DNA of 64,000 nt, from assembly GCA_024516155.1 (NCBI GenBank), contig JAJJXM010000038.1, positions 248,001-312,000 on the forward strand, given 5' to 3'. The stretch is from Pyronema omphalodes. Lineage: Eukaryota; Ascomycota; Pezizomycetes; Pezizales; Pyronemataceae. Made by a program: the position numbers and the translations under genes. Below, piece after piece: positions 22,922-35,423 of the stretch (its first letter is position 1; each line of letters opens with the position of its first letter). The notes under the pieces were generated by a model. The model searched no databases, was not told where the DNA came from, and saw only the letters and a program-made list of their open reading frames with translations.

Positions 22922-25900
22922 TTATGTGTGTTTTGCGATCACAAACGGTTCCTCTATCGGAATCGGTACATCCGTGTATTGCAGGTGATGCAGAAGCTCG
23001 GCCGGTGTAAGAGTTTCACTACCAATGTTGGCTATTCTTTCAGTTAGAAGCCGACAGATCTGGTTTAACCCAGGTGACTTCACGATCGGCAGATGGAAAT
23101 TTCCCAGAGTCGGCCTCCCTGCTTCAATTGGAACGATATGATCATAGAAGGTATCTTCACTATCACGGTCTACTAGTGGAAACTTGAATTTTCCATGTAC
23201 CTTCCAAAGGTCATCCCGGGTTTCCCGAGCCATCTGATTCAATTTTTGTGCTTTCTCATCGAGGCCTTCATTCCGGTAAAGTTTAGCCAAGTGATGTTGA
23301 CACCTGGCTCGAGCTTCATTGCTCCATTCACTGAGAGGTTCTTCGCCGGGATTTTCTTTTCTGTGAAGTTCCAGAGCCTGTTCGAAGTATTGACTACAGA
23401 GACTTAAGCAAAAGTTCAAAAGAGTTGAGGCTGGTTCCTTACATTCCCTCTTTCTGATTCCCTCGTCTTTCCTCAACCACGCCGAGCATGTAGTAAGTAT
23501 CCAAGGTACTTCGCGCACGGGGACCGAACAGTCTTTTACGGTTTTCTAGTACTTTCTGAAGTTTGACAAAAGCACCTTCACGATTGCCAGCCGCAAGGGT
23601 GATGTTGGCCCATAAAAAATGGAAAATCTGGAGCGACGCGAAGAATCTACCTTCTGTAGGAAGGGCTGATTCGTCGGGAATAAGTTCGTTGGCTTCAGGA
23701 AATCGTCCCAAGGCGGCAAGTGAAAGTGCCTTATTCTTCTCGCTGTCGAAACAGTATTCCTTAATTTTCTTTCTATGGGGTCCCAACTTCATCCTGATAG
23801 AGATGGCAAGATTTGAGTATGCCAATGTGTCCTCGTAACTGTCGTAATCCAACAATGTCGATCCCATGTTGCTCCATGCATGTGCATAGTTGATGATGTC
23901 CTCAACCGTAACCTCGTTAGGCCGTAGTCGATTCATATGTTCTTGCCGTAGGGCCACTGCTTTTTGGAAGCGATGCAGAGCACCTGCTCTTTCGGATATT
24001 CCGTAGCCCGTCCTTATTGCAGCTGCCAGTGTGTACACGTTGGCACGTCGATAATGATATTGGCCCTCCAGTTGTTCACAAATCTTTTCCGCGGTGTCAC
24101 TTGCACGGAGGCCGTCGCCGTAGAAGTTACGTTCCCAAAAATAGTTTGAAATGTCGGAAAAAAGCTCTGCAACTCCAATTGAAGGTGTTGGAGGGGTTTT
24201 AGAACCTTCGTATACCAATCTAAGTTGCATAACATGTGCCGAATACAATTCACAATCTGCCCACAAATCATTCTGTGGAAATTGTATTGGCGATTGTTTG
24301 GGAAATAACTTGCGTAATAGTTTAAATGTCATGTTGAAGGTGGCATCAAAGGTATTGAAGTCCTGATCCAAACGATGTAGAACGCTAGCACATAGGCAAC
24401 GATGCAACCGGAAGTAACTGTAACCCTTACCCCGTCCCTCCTTTTGGACAAGCTGCCGGTCCGTCAGGGTGCGTATCATTTCTATCCTGCATATTCATGG
24501 TTAATGAGAGAGAAAGATTATTCGTGGTAGACACATACCGTCTTGGGTCTATATTTTGAAGCTTCAGAAACGAAAGTTCGGGTTCTTCGTGATCCCCAAA
24601 CACGATGTTCTCGTTGACTTCATCAGGACTCATCATCGACAGAATACGAAGGAGACTCATAGAATCATGATCGAGCTGCTCAAATGATGCGTCCCATACT
24701 ACTCCTAACGTCTTTTCGTATTGCCATGTGGTCGCCAATTTCTCATAGTTAAAGATCCTGGCTGAGGAGGTTCGTTCCTTAAGTAATGTCAAAGTATCTT
24801 CAATGGACACTCCTGTCTTAAACATGTATCCAGAGACTTGAGTGATAGCCAATGGTAGACCACCAAGCCCTTGCGTTAAAATTTTTGCATAGTATTCTGA
24901 CTCACCCTCGAGGTAGTTCAGAATAAGCTTTGCACCGGCCGAGTCACTCAAGGGCTCTAACCTCACTTCCGACCGGGTCAACTGGGAAATCTCGGCATAC
25001 TGGGACGTCACTAATACTGAGCCTCTACCTGATGATGGCCAGTACTCCCGCAGACTGCTCCAGTCTTCGATATTATCGAACACCAGAAGCCATGTTTTGT
25101 CTATTAATATATCATATGTTAGTCATATTCAAAGAACGTCATCCAAAGCCTGAGAAAGCGAGATTTTACCAGTATTTTCTAGCCATCTCTTCAATTTATC
25201 AATCAAAACTCTTGTTCCATCACCATCCGTGCAAAGATATAGCTCTTTAGCTATCATCTCCATGTGATTAGAAATCTCAGGATCCGTCTCCCCGCGAATC
25301 CAGAAGATATAGTCGTAGGAGCTTCGATATTTGTAGGTATACCCGAGAGCAACTTGTGTCTTTCCGATTCCGCCCATACCGTGAACCACCGACGATAGCA
25401 TAGATTTTTCATCCAGAGAATCAGCATTCTTCGACCTTGAAAGCTGTTGATGTAGAAGTTTCAGAGTAGATTCTCGACCACAAAGTCGGGGATTCTCCGG
25501 GTATGGGACGATGAAGAGTTTTTCCGGCGGTGTTGGTATGATATAAACGTCGTCACGCTGAGCTTGAGCTTCACGCTGGCCTTGTAATATTGTCTTGCGG
25601 AAGGTAAGCTTGCATTGACTTTCGAATTTCGCACGGTGTTCTGCTATTTTCTCCCTCGTCTTTTGGAACTTCTTGTCTGCATATGGCCAAAAGCAATTGA
25701 TTAATGTTACTAAAAAGAAGTTAGAAAATCGCTATAGGAATTCGTCATCAGGTCTTAGTGTGTACCGAATTTCCCTCTCTTTAGGTATTTTAGCATGCTT
25801 ATGCTGAAGTCCACGTATACTCCAATTATCGCAATTATATGCTTCCTCAGTACCTGGTTGTCGGGGAATATCTCGATGTAATCCTGAGACACAAGTAAAT

Positions 25901-26331
25901 CCACGGTTAAGTCTTCAAACATTTGGACAACCTTCTCCAGGACGTCTGAAAACTGTTGTGCGGCCTACAGAGTTATTAGTTTGCTAATCTAACTCCAATA
26001 TTGGCTCACAAATTTCATCATCACTAACCGTGAGAACCGCCATAATGCAGCCCCAAGCGAATCCAGCAGGGGCTCCTCCATAGCAGGCACTGGCCTGGAT
26101 AACGTTTGTAACTGCCGCAAAAAATCTGCTGAGTCGCTCGAAAACGCCTCCCAAGCGATTAATAGAACGAGTGATTTTTGACTGCGAATATTTTTGGCTT
26201 TTGTTCTCCAGGGTCAATTTGAATGTGTCGTAGTCGAGAGAAATAACCAAAGTCGCATACTTTGGTTTTCGTAGTCGGTGTTTGTTCTTCTGCACCGCTG
26301 CATTCCATTCGTCGTGGATGTTCAAAGACAT
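22922..26331 (-). CDS. NLR-type STAND NTPase: Goodbye-like N-terminal domain, NB-ARC, TPR repeats; 1028 aa
   Basis: Six predicted exons on the minus strand: 26331-26029, 25964-25766, 25676-25170, 25100-24539, 24486-23443 and 23393-22922. Introns are 49-89 nt and all phases close (3087 nt). Residues ~1-170 match the fungal STAND Goodbye domain pattern: an IHDEWNAAV start, a helical FAAVTNVIQAS..GAPAGFAWG stretch and a second helical part. NB-ARC runs from ~240 to 520 with P-loop GMGGIGKT (~267-274), Walker B LLVFDN (~339-344), an SRG..LVTSQ sensor-like strand and a GLGGLPLA motif. From ~640 to 940 there are TPR-like repeats (ALHRFQKAVALRQE, ALAYSNL, KLQKVLENRKRLFG, QYFEQALELHRKE). Such proteins act in non-self recognition or programmed cell death in fungi. 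The start codon is the first ATG after an in-frame stop. The last intron is the least certain. Confidence 0.85.
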
Positions 26332-27781
26332 ACTGAAGTTTGCGTTTGCCTTATCTTGATTCGCTTCCAACTATATATACCTTACATTTGCTGACAAAGC
26401 ATCACTATGATGGTAAATCTTAGTTTATCTCCCCTTAACAGTGAACTGGGGCAGATTCTGGCTTTGAGGTAGAAATTTCAATCAGGTCCGAGATTCATCG
26501 TTCAATTCAAGCACATCCTGAATGATCTTACTGATACATACATACATACCCAAAACTAGGCACTGCTGTGCATGCATTTCATCTCTGATGGATGAGATTC
26601 TTGAATTTGGCCTGCAGAGCCGTGTATATTGAGGAGTCGAGGAGGACCAGAGCCACTAGCGCTCCTCCCCAGTAGATATTATCACGTAGTCACTTTGTTC
26701 CTCACTATCCAACATCATCAGTTCTTGCACCTCCATCTCTTTGGTTCGAGGCCTCCAATAGAGATTGCTTGGCTAATAATCAAGCTAAAGAGGGGAAAAC
26801 CTATTGGCTGATTATATGGGCTTACAATTTTTCTTACTTCCAGAAGTTTGAATATTCTTAATCCTACAGCCTTGAATAAATGCTGTCAAAATTCCCGCTT
26901 AATAGTCTCAGACACATTTCCATTGTAATAATGTTTCATGTGCTTGATTCGATTAATACAATATTTAGCTGGACAAAAGATATCGAATACGAACTACATA
27001 TGCATACACATGCACAATAATGAGTCCGAGCCGAACATATGTATATCCACCATATATAACTGGCTTCTCAGGGTTGCCTACTAATCCTGAGGCTGTATTT
27101 CAATAGGCTTACAAACGGCTGTAAAGGCACCCATAGACTTTATAGAACGCAGGTTGAAATGAGTTCTTGAGGCACATTCCAACCCCACCGAGAATCTCAT
27201 ATAGTTCGCTGCACAAAGCCTATCATACATTGTGAAATAATAGTTGCTAGATAGTCATGGCGCCAGCACTCACTTGAACGTGGCAAATAAACACTGGAAA
27301 GCAGAAACTAGGCTTCAGGTATCAATATAAATTCGAACGCACTGAGGATTTGGCGAACTGATGACCCTGAAGACTAATCAACCGAATACGACAAGAGCCC
27401 TTACTGCAGTATTTGAAATTACGAAGTCTTGAAATAAGGCTTTTATGAGAACACCATCTTGATTTGCGGTATTCATCGATGCCCATGCGAAAAAAAATGT
27501 GATGTATGTGTTCACTGGTTGTACATATGTCAGATCGATTATTTTGTGTTGCGCATCAATGCAGTTTTTTATTGGGTAGGATTTCATGCTCATCTCCTGG
27601 GCTCTAATGAATAATCTGCTTCCCGATTACATAAGTAATTGAGACTTTTTGGTGATTCATCAAGGCACTTGATTACGTTCGAAAACGATGTGATTCTACG
27701 TTGGCCCCGATATGTCGTGATGAACGAATTCACGTAATTCAATAACCTTGATAATGTATAATGTTACGCACAGATGCGCTA
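26332..27781. other. Intergenic upstream of the NLR; no supported gene
   Basis: Low-GC sequence with short unrelated frames on both strands. No domain, splice series or tRNA was found. It includes the NLR promoter. Confidence 0.6.
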
Positions 27782-27967
27782 CTCGTGCCACCGCTCTCTT
27801 CAGTTCACACTGCGCATGCGCAGCTGCCACTTACGCAACGTTTGGGGATCCCTGGCTTGATTAATATGTATGTATAGCCTGCGGGCCTTTTAAATCCTAG
27901 AACCTGGATAATTCGGCCCTACATATATATGGTGTCCATACATAGCGCCACTATCTTTAGGCACGAG
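27782..27967. mobile_element. Putative MITE with CTCGTGCC termini and TA flanks
   Basis: CTACTCGTGCC at 27779-27789 is mirrored by GGCACGAGTAG at 27960-27970. Between the TA dinucleotides (27780-27781 and 27968-27969) lies a 186-bp body with no coding capacity. Its right end, TAGCGCCACTATCTTTAGGC..., matches the right arm of the palindrome at 52750-52793 at 23 of 24 positions, so the two belong to one dispersed family. The perfect terminal match is short, so the call rests mainly on the second copy. Confidence 0.55.
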
Positions 27968-28133
27968 TAGGTCACCCTTGCACAAATAGTGCATGCGCGA
28001 CGATTCCTGCTCCTGCAGCCGGTTATGTATAAACTAAAGGATTCTCTCAACATACAAACGGAAAATTTACAATCGCGTAATACTTGCATTTGTACAGATG
28101 GCCTGTTCGTTAAGACCGAGTCCAATGTTTCTA

Positions 28134-28597
28134 TCAATTATCCCCTGGCCGATCACATAATTTTAGGCATACCTCGAGTGCAAACCACTTGACCATGTCA
28201 ATATTCTTGTCATGGGTCTTCATGCGCTGAAGATCATTTCCTGCAACGAGCTGCAATACCGAAACTCGTATCACCTGAGCTTCAGGCATCTTAGACGCCG
28301 TGAGAGTTTTACAGCCCCATAACAACGCAGAAAGAATAAGCATTGCCTTGAGTTCCTGGGCGCAACGATAACGTTTTTTAAAATTCAAGGTGTATCAGGA
28401 CACGATGAGAAGCCTTCTTTCAGTATGTCCAAGATTCCTTGGTTCTCCGTAATTACAAACGTCAAGTCACGCAACGATGACCATTCACGGTCTGACACGC
28501 TTTCTCCAATGCTGTTCAGGCCCTGTATTTTCAGCCATAACGCCTTAACGCCAGAACCCTCCCAAAGCCCTCCCAATTCAAGAAAACACTCTCTGAT
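28134..28597 (-). pseudogene. Unrecognised coding-like fragments downstream of the beta-lactamase gene
   Basis: Two minus-strand stretches read like protein: one around SDREWSSLRDLTFVITENQG (about 28400-28530), the other around AQELKAMLILSALLWG through VKWFALE (about 28170-28370), the latter ending at a donor-like GTATGC. They are separated by a stop and lie just beyond the beta-lactamase frame. I do not recognise the family and could not join them into one splice-consistent gene. They may be exons of a separate gene or remains of one. Confidence 0.25.
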
Positions 28598-30322
28598 TCA
28601 ACCACGTAACCCAAACATGTTCCAGCGCCTTACCAACTGCTGATAACCAAGATATTTTGAAAGACATTTCTGTACAGCGTGACCCCATAGCTGTCGATAA
28701 TTCCAACTCTTTCTATGAAATATTTCGCCATCTCCGGGTTCTGTAGCCTCATGCTTCCAAATCAGGCATCCCAACCTCTCACCGCTCCACCGCCTTTTGA
28801 GACCCTGCTCTTTGCAACCAAACTTGACGATGTAATAAGACTTGGGAAAGGAAGGAAATCTCGCCAGCCTTGCGTTGTCGTTATGTGTCAATATCCAGAA
28901 GAAGCTATCCTGCCGATATGTGTGAAGGTCGAAGGTATCATTGGTCCGGCCCATGAACGACACCTGAAGCTTTTCGTCTTGTTGAATTATGTCGATATAG
29001 AAGTTTCCAATGGAATTTTCATATCGGCCGGTATAGAATTCCAAGGGGTAAACTGGTTCTAGCACGGTACGCTCTGACAATAGCCTTTTTTTAACTTTTG
29101 AAAGATAGCATGCACCACTCTCCGCCGTCCTTTGAGCAAAGCTTACGTAGTCCTGTACGGTGATGTTGTTGCCAAATAGCGTCTCTACCAGCAGCTCGCC
29201 TACTATTCGTACCGTATCAGCCAGTGCCATGGAGTTGCTGAGAACTATCACGGCACTCGATGACTCCGGGAATAAGCCTGCAAATGAAGTTGACCCTGGT
29301 ATGACGCCTTGATGAAGCATAGCAAGGCGTGAAGGTAGGCCATATCCAACTCGACCATGGCCTCCAGGACCAGGACTAGGTGACTCAAGTCCTAAGATTG
29401 CCGGTAATTGCGCGCGAACCCATCCAGACGCATAGCTATACTCTCGTAAGGAAGAAAATGGCATTCCGACCATGCCCCGCCATAGTTGATGCATTTGTTT
29501 AAATGGATTCCTGGGATCTGGCTTGCCTTGTTTTTCAATTTCGAAGTTTGCTGCTTCCATAAAAGCCTTGTACACGGCAAGCATATCTTTGACAGAACTT
29601 CGGATACCGCCTGCGGGACCGATTATAGCGTCTTTCCCCCAGACTGCCGGTGGTATTTCAACAGGTTCTCCGTTATCTAATGGTGCATATGCCTTCGCGA
29701 GATTGTCGATATCTACTGGTGCATCGGTATAGAATGTCCTGTTGAGTCCCAGTGGCTCTAAAATTCGACTCCTCAAGAGGTTGGAATATTCCGAGTTCGT
29801 GACCTTTTCGATGGCCTGGCCAATAAGTTCGTATGCCATGTTGCTATATATGAAATTTGTTCGTATTGGCTTAACCGCCGGTACGTAGTTGAGAATACGG
29901 ACCGCCTCCGTCCGCTGCAAAGGAAGATAGTTGTTCGACAGCAGCCACAGAGCATCGTAGGATGGTAGACCGGTGCGGTGATTTAGAAGGTCGGTGATAG
30001 TAATATTTGCCGCCGCATCGTCTCGGTGGTATTCGGGTAAAATATCTTGTAACTGTGTAGTCCACGCTAATTTCTCTTCTTCGACGATCATACCGGTTAT
30101 CGCAGAAGTAAATGCTTTTGTGAGTGAAGCTATGGGAAAGGTGGTATTTTCGTTTGTAGGCAGACCTGCGGCGACATCTCGATAGCCGAAATCGAACTGG
30201 TGTATCACCTCGCCATGGTGAAGAACCCCCAGCGAAAGCCCTGGTGTCCCAGCTATTCGACATATTTCGGCTATCACGGGGTTAAGTTTCTCCAACAGAT
30301 CTCGAATAATCCTATGGCATCA
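28598..30322 (-). CDS. Serine beta-lactamase/penicillin-binding-like protein, about 565 aa, 5' end unresolved
   Basis: Family landmarks in the long open frame are the catalytic SxxK motif SLTK (residues 57-60 counted from the TTG at 30295), the Tyr motif YSN (150-152) and an HQG triad (~325), plus FGYRD and DLLNHRTGLPSYDALW, all typical of fungal class-C beta-lactamase-like hydrolases. Relatives include lovastatin-type acyltransferases, esterases and D-aminopeptidases. The second half (~420-520) is the small C-terminal beta domain often attached to these enzymes. The frame is open upstream to a TGA at 30320-30322 and reads HRIIRDLLEKL before the SxxK domain, but it has no ATG. A first exon ahead of the acceptor-like CCATAG near 30312 is likely, yet no donor in the right phase was found, so either the start lies further up or the 5' end is broken. 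The last ~30 residues look unrelated to the family. Confidence 0.75.
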
Positions 30323-33300
30323 TATTCATCGTTAGTTCCCTTGAAAATTGATGGAGGGTCTGGGAGGGCAAGCGAACATCGGGAGAATGTTTCCTCATGT
30401 GCCAGGCGGGTTCTGTCATGTATGTATCGCAGTCTGCATTGATCTCAATAATCAAGGAGATATCGCGTCCTACTTATGGAATGTTGTTGATTTGTGAGAA
30501 GAGATGAAGGAAGAGATGAAGGAAGAGCAAGACACCGTTTAACAGGGTAGAGCGGTACATGTCTTGCCACTTGGCGCCAAGATTCTGATTTAGCCGTTCT
30601 GGGATCAAGACATACAAAACCGATTAAAGCGAGCAAAATTTAATTATGCACTATTGAATGTGCCAATTAATGAAAGCCATTGCTACAGGCGGTAGCAAAC
30701 AGAGTAATTTGACGGTGATGGATGCCTTATACTAGAATTCTACTGATTGATAACCTATATTAGTATAGCAAGCGACTGTGATGCTTTAAAACTGCTTGCT
30801 ACATATTGAACTTATTTGATACTGAAAACGGCGGCCTACTTATATCAATGGGAACCGACATAAACAGTCATTATTAGCATTATGTTACTGATGTACTGGT
30901 ATGGAATTCATTTGGGGGGAGAGGGAGGTATATCAGTCTCCTTATTTTTAACATTCAAATTACATTAAATGCCGTGTCTAACTAAGTATTCCTGGCTGGT
31001 GAGGTTATTTCAGTATTGATTAACGACCCCCTCCCCTGTAGGACGCGAATATTCCGATTGGTGAAAAAGGCATCGATAGCGCCTCGTGAAACCTCGATTT
31101 TTACCGTTTTGGGCTTAAGGTTCAAGTTTTTCTAGCCATGCATATTACAGATAGGCTCAAGTATTTAAAAGAATCCCGATTGCATTGTCTTCCGCTTGGA
31201 TTCACCGCATTAACTACATGTAGCTTTATTTAGCTTTCCAATAATTATTGATATTCAGTATCTTTGTGCCACGGACAACATAAGTCATCGCCCTCATTAG
31301 ATTGCTTAACATCTTGATGTGCAATCTTACCGTGATGACATATCTTAAATTTGAAGATATGGACAGTTCTATTGCTCTGTGGTTTGTTTCTAGTTTTTTT
31401 GCAACTGCTTCAGCGATAAATTAACACACTTGCCATATGCTACTGGACAGCCAAAAATCAAAAGAAATACTGAAATTAAAGTATTTCAGCTTGTTTGTCG
31501 AAAAAATACAACAACCCCACAAAAAGGATTGTGGAAACAGTATCACATTGGGTATGGTGCACATGAGACTCGTTAATTCAATCAGATAATCACCCGCGAT
31601 CGGCGCAAGAGGCGTACTGGGCTTTTTCATGTGAATCGGGATATTCTTGAGCCCCTAGTTTAAGATGAAATTAAATAAACAAAGAATAAACAATTCCATA
31701 AATCCTGGATTCGCCGTAGGGAATCATCAGCAATTTGGCTTCAAGCCATATAATGTTGTATGTCCTCCATTCCTAATTGTCTTGGCTTGAACTAGCAAAG
31801 ATTGGTTAATCCCGGCTATCTTTCAGCCGGGTAAGCTCTGGTATTATCACACAGAACCTTTTCAACCTCGAACAATGATCACTGATAATGCATATTACTC
31901 GTTAGCAATTACTGAGTAATATAAATATGTAATTGCCATCTGTCTAGAGTCTTCTCCCGCCTGGGCGGGGCGTCTGCCCCCATGTTTTTCGGTATGGTTA
32001 TAATGTACGACATCTATAAGCACTAGCTGAAACAAATGGAATAGTAAAGCCAACCCAGGATAACATCGTAATCTCGCTAATTGTGAGGCTATGCAACTGG
32101 TTTGCCCACAAATACAGACATTGATAGCATCCTTTGAAATTGTCTTTTGCTTTGAGGGCAGACATATTCAGCATGCACCCATAAGGACGGTTGCAATGAA
32201 ACATATTATCCCAGGGCCTGGCAAAAATATATTTGACCCATGAAACCTGGTTATTGATAAAACATATGATGTGTGAGATATGTTTCATGGTCAATATCCA
32301 TACAACACGAGACAGAATAATTCAAGTAGGATGGGGAATCACACCATGAGTATCGTACATTCACATATACCCAACCCATTCATTATCGTGTTCTTTCTGT
32401 TCAAGATATAGTGCAGTTGAGGTGATTATTTACTTTAGTAAGATTGTTTTTGATTCTAACAACGTGATTCATGGTGAGTCTGTGTCAGCTTCCAGAAAAG
32501 TATACTGAAAGTCCTTGAAGATACCAGAACAAAAAAATAAAACATCAGAAACAGGGGCCAAAACAAGGGATGAATAAAGAAGCCAGCTATGGCAACAGAG
32601 CTACGGGAAACAATCAGGGGACGAAAATGAGGGACAGACGGACTTGAAACATCAACGGAGTGGACTGAAATTAATATTTTCAGATGAATACAGGAAACTG
32701 AGACGAACATGGATTGACTGATTGATCACTCCACTAATGTTTCCTATACTGAAGTTATGACGTATCTTGCTAGAAGCCCATTTAAAATATTTCCGGAGCA
32801 CCTGGGTTATGTTTCAGGTCGCCCCAGAGCGTGCATCGTTTTTGGACTTATAACCCCCCTCATCTTCTTTCTGGTGGTCTTCCCCCTCTATATGTTTCGA
32901 GCCCCGTCGGCCTGAAATAGATATGGATTAGAGGTATAGAGAATGCCATAACAAGAAGAACAGAACGAAGTTTGAAGGACCTGTAGAATTGAGCATGGAA
33001 AACACTCAATGTGTCAAGGAGAATCAGAAGGGTTACCACAATCGGCATCTGTTGTACACTGAAAAGAGTTGGTTTCCTATTATTCTCCCCCAGGTTTAGA
33101 TTTAGCACATCGATACTGCTTGGACTATCCAAACTTTCTGGTTTGATCAGGAGATACAATGCTGCTAATCTAGCTGTTGATTACTCGATTTTATTAAAAC
33201 TTCAACAATCGCCTTTCCCTTTCCCTTTCATGCTCACCAATACAATAGGCAATATTGGTCAATGGAAATATGGAACAAACCTTTTTCGGTGTGCCAAAGG

Positions 33301-33727
33301 GTTTAAACGAAATATGAATTTAAAAACAGTTACATGTACGAAGTAATCTATCGGTCAATGAGATAGGGATATCATAAAATGATGAATCGCATCAAAAACC
33401 TATTCTTCTTGGAAATTGGGTTCTCTCTACGTGGACTTGTCGATTTAGTCTTGAAATTATGAAAGGCCCTTCATCACGAGTGTGATTTCTGTTTGAAGCT
33501 TTGCTAACCATCCACTCGATAGCGTTGTAGACAGATTGATTTTTACATGACTCTTGATTTCATACGTTGCTGATCTAAGAATCCCGCGTAATTCGTTTCT
33601 AACCTACCCCATATCATGTGACATGAGTACTCGGCTAATTATTGACGCCTGCTAGCGTGGTTCCTTAGTGTAGATGACCACACATGACGCACTGACGCAG
33701 GGGCGGTTAGTAACGGTTCCCCGCGTA
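30323..33727. other. Long intergenic tract; no supported gene
   Basis: About 3.4 kb of AT-rich sequence. Short frames such as 32860-33159 (minus, hydrophobic) and 31998-32294 (minus) show no recognisable domain. There is a possible weak resemblance between 32755-32850 and 53184-53280 (both have TATGACGTAT... and later CCAGAGCGT.CAT), which could indicate a diverged dispersed repeat. Confidence 0.5.
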
Positions 33728-35381
33728 ATGGCGTGTAAGCTCCCACAGCTTATCCGGCTGCTACCAGGACCGAGACCCCGCTCGTTCATCAGCTCTATCT
33801 CTAAATCCATCCTTCCATCTCCTATTCGAAGCTTCATCCATCGCCGTAGCTTCTCGATTACCAGAATGCCCGTCTCGATTCTTGACGGGAAGTATCCCGC
33901 GAAAGCTCACTGCGCCGCCGTCGCCGCCTATCTCTTAAAGCAAAACACCATCACAAGCGGGCTTATCTACCTTGAATCGGGAAAATCTCGTCTTCATGAA
34001 GACTGTGACCAGGAAGGCATTTGCCCCAGGAGCCTTGCCAACTTCATTTACTGACCGCGAAATCAGCACCCTTCCGTCAACGCCGCCCATTCTTCTATCT
34101 CACCGGTTGCCAGCTTCCTGATAGCTATCTTACCTACGACATAAGCTCCAAGAAGCTTACCCTCTTCATCCCACCGCTTGATCCTGCTGAAGTTCTCTGG
34201 TCTGGTCTCCCTCTCTCTCCAGAGGAGGCGAAGCAGCAATTCGACGTTGATGAAGTTCATACTACCGATACTTTGACCGCTGCTATTTCTGCTGATACTA
34301 CCGTCTACACTATCGCCCATCAGCTATCTCAAAAGCTCCCTGGAACTGTTAACACCGAGCTCCTACACACAGCGATTGACGAGTGTCGTGCTATCAAGGA
34401 TGAATATGAGGTTGCGTTGATTCGCCGTGCAAACGAGATTACGGCAGAGGCTCACCATGCAGTGATGAAATCTATAAAGAGTGCTAAGAACGAGCGTGAG
34501 CTTATGGCGGTTTATTTGGCAGAGTGTATCAAGCGTGGAGCTCCTACACAGGCATACACTGGAATATTTGGAAGCGGAAGATCAGCAGCCACGTTACACT
34601 ACATCAAGAACGATGCACCATTAACTGGACTGAACTTATTACTTGATGCCGGAGCTGAACTGAGGGAGTACGCAAGTGATGTGACGAGGACATTTCCCAT
34701 TAACGGCAAGTTCACAAAGGAGAGCAGAGAGATCTATGACACTGTCTTGCAGATGCAGAAGGAGTGCTTAGATATGTGTAGGCCTGGAAACAACTGGGAG
34801 GATGTTCATATTCATGCTCACAAGGTTGCAATTGATAGGCTGTTGCAATTGGGAATTTTGAAGGGAGATAAGGATGAAATTTTGGCCAAACGAACTAGCT
34901 GTGCTTTCTTACCCCATGGTCTTGGTCACTACTTGGGAATGGACACCCACGATACCGGTGGACGCCCTAACTACAAGGACCAGGACAAGATGTTTGTGTA
35001 CTTGCGCAAGAGGGGCCCTCTCCCTGTCGGCGCTGTCATCACGGTTGAACCAGGTGTATGTGTTGCCCATAGGTGCTGTAGACACCGGCTAACAAGGTTC
35101 AGATCTACTTTTGCGAGTTCATTATCCGGCCATACCTTAACGACCCTGAGCATGCAAAGTTCATTGACGAGGAGGTGTTGGACAAGTACTGGGATGTCGG
35201 AGGAGTCAGAATTGAAGGTGAGTTCACAATATTTCTCATTAAATAACGGGAAAAGCAGGAACAAACAAAAACTGACAATAATACTTTAGACAACGTTCTC
35301 ATCACCCCATCGGGCCATGAGAATCTAACATTCGCCATCAAAGAAGTTTCCGAGATGGAGAAACTCATCAATGGGGAGTAG
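33728..35381 (+). CDS. pepP: Xaa-Pro aminopeptidase (M24B, PEPP type), four exons, 490 aa
   Basis: Predicted exons are 33728-34004, 34067-35055, 35103-35217 and 35290-35381, with introns of 62, 47 and 72 nt; all phases close. Splicing restores the conserved [23 protein letters not shown] and [21 protein letters not shown] blocks. The dinuclear-metal ligands of the pita-bread fold are visible: Asp in LLLDAGAE, Asp in SDVTRTFP, His in [13 protein letters not shown], Glu in TVEPG and Glu in VRIEDN. The enzyme removes N-terminal residues preceding proline. Two starts are possible. ATG 33866 ([13 protein letters not shown]) gives a 444-aa cytosolic form like most relatives. ATG 33728 adds 46 residues rich in Arg and Ser with no acidic residues, ending [13 protein letters not shown], which looks like a mitochondrial presequence. 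Translation from both is plausible. Confidence 0.9.
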
Positions 35382-35423
35382 CAGAGTAGCAGAGTAGCAG
35401 GGTAGCAGAGTATTGGAGTAGTA
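35382..35423. repeat. Short GCAGAGTA tandem repeat
   Basis: Several units of AGTAGCAG/GGTAGCAG directly follow the pepP stop codon, filling the gap to the stop of the convergent orphan. Confidence 0.6.

Noticed and set aside
32860..33159. Hydrophobic 99-aa minus-strand frame
   Set aside because: No conserved pattern or splice partner; AT-rich sequence easily yields hydrophobic frames.
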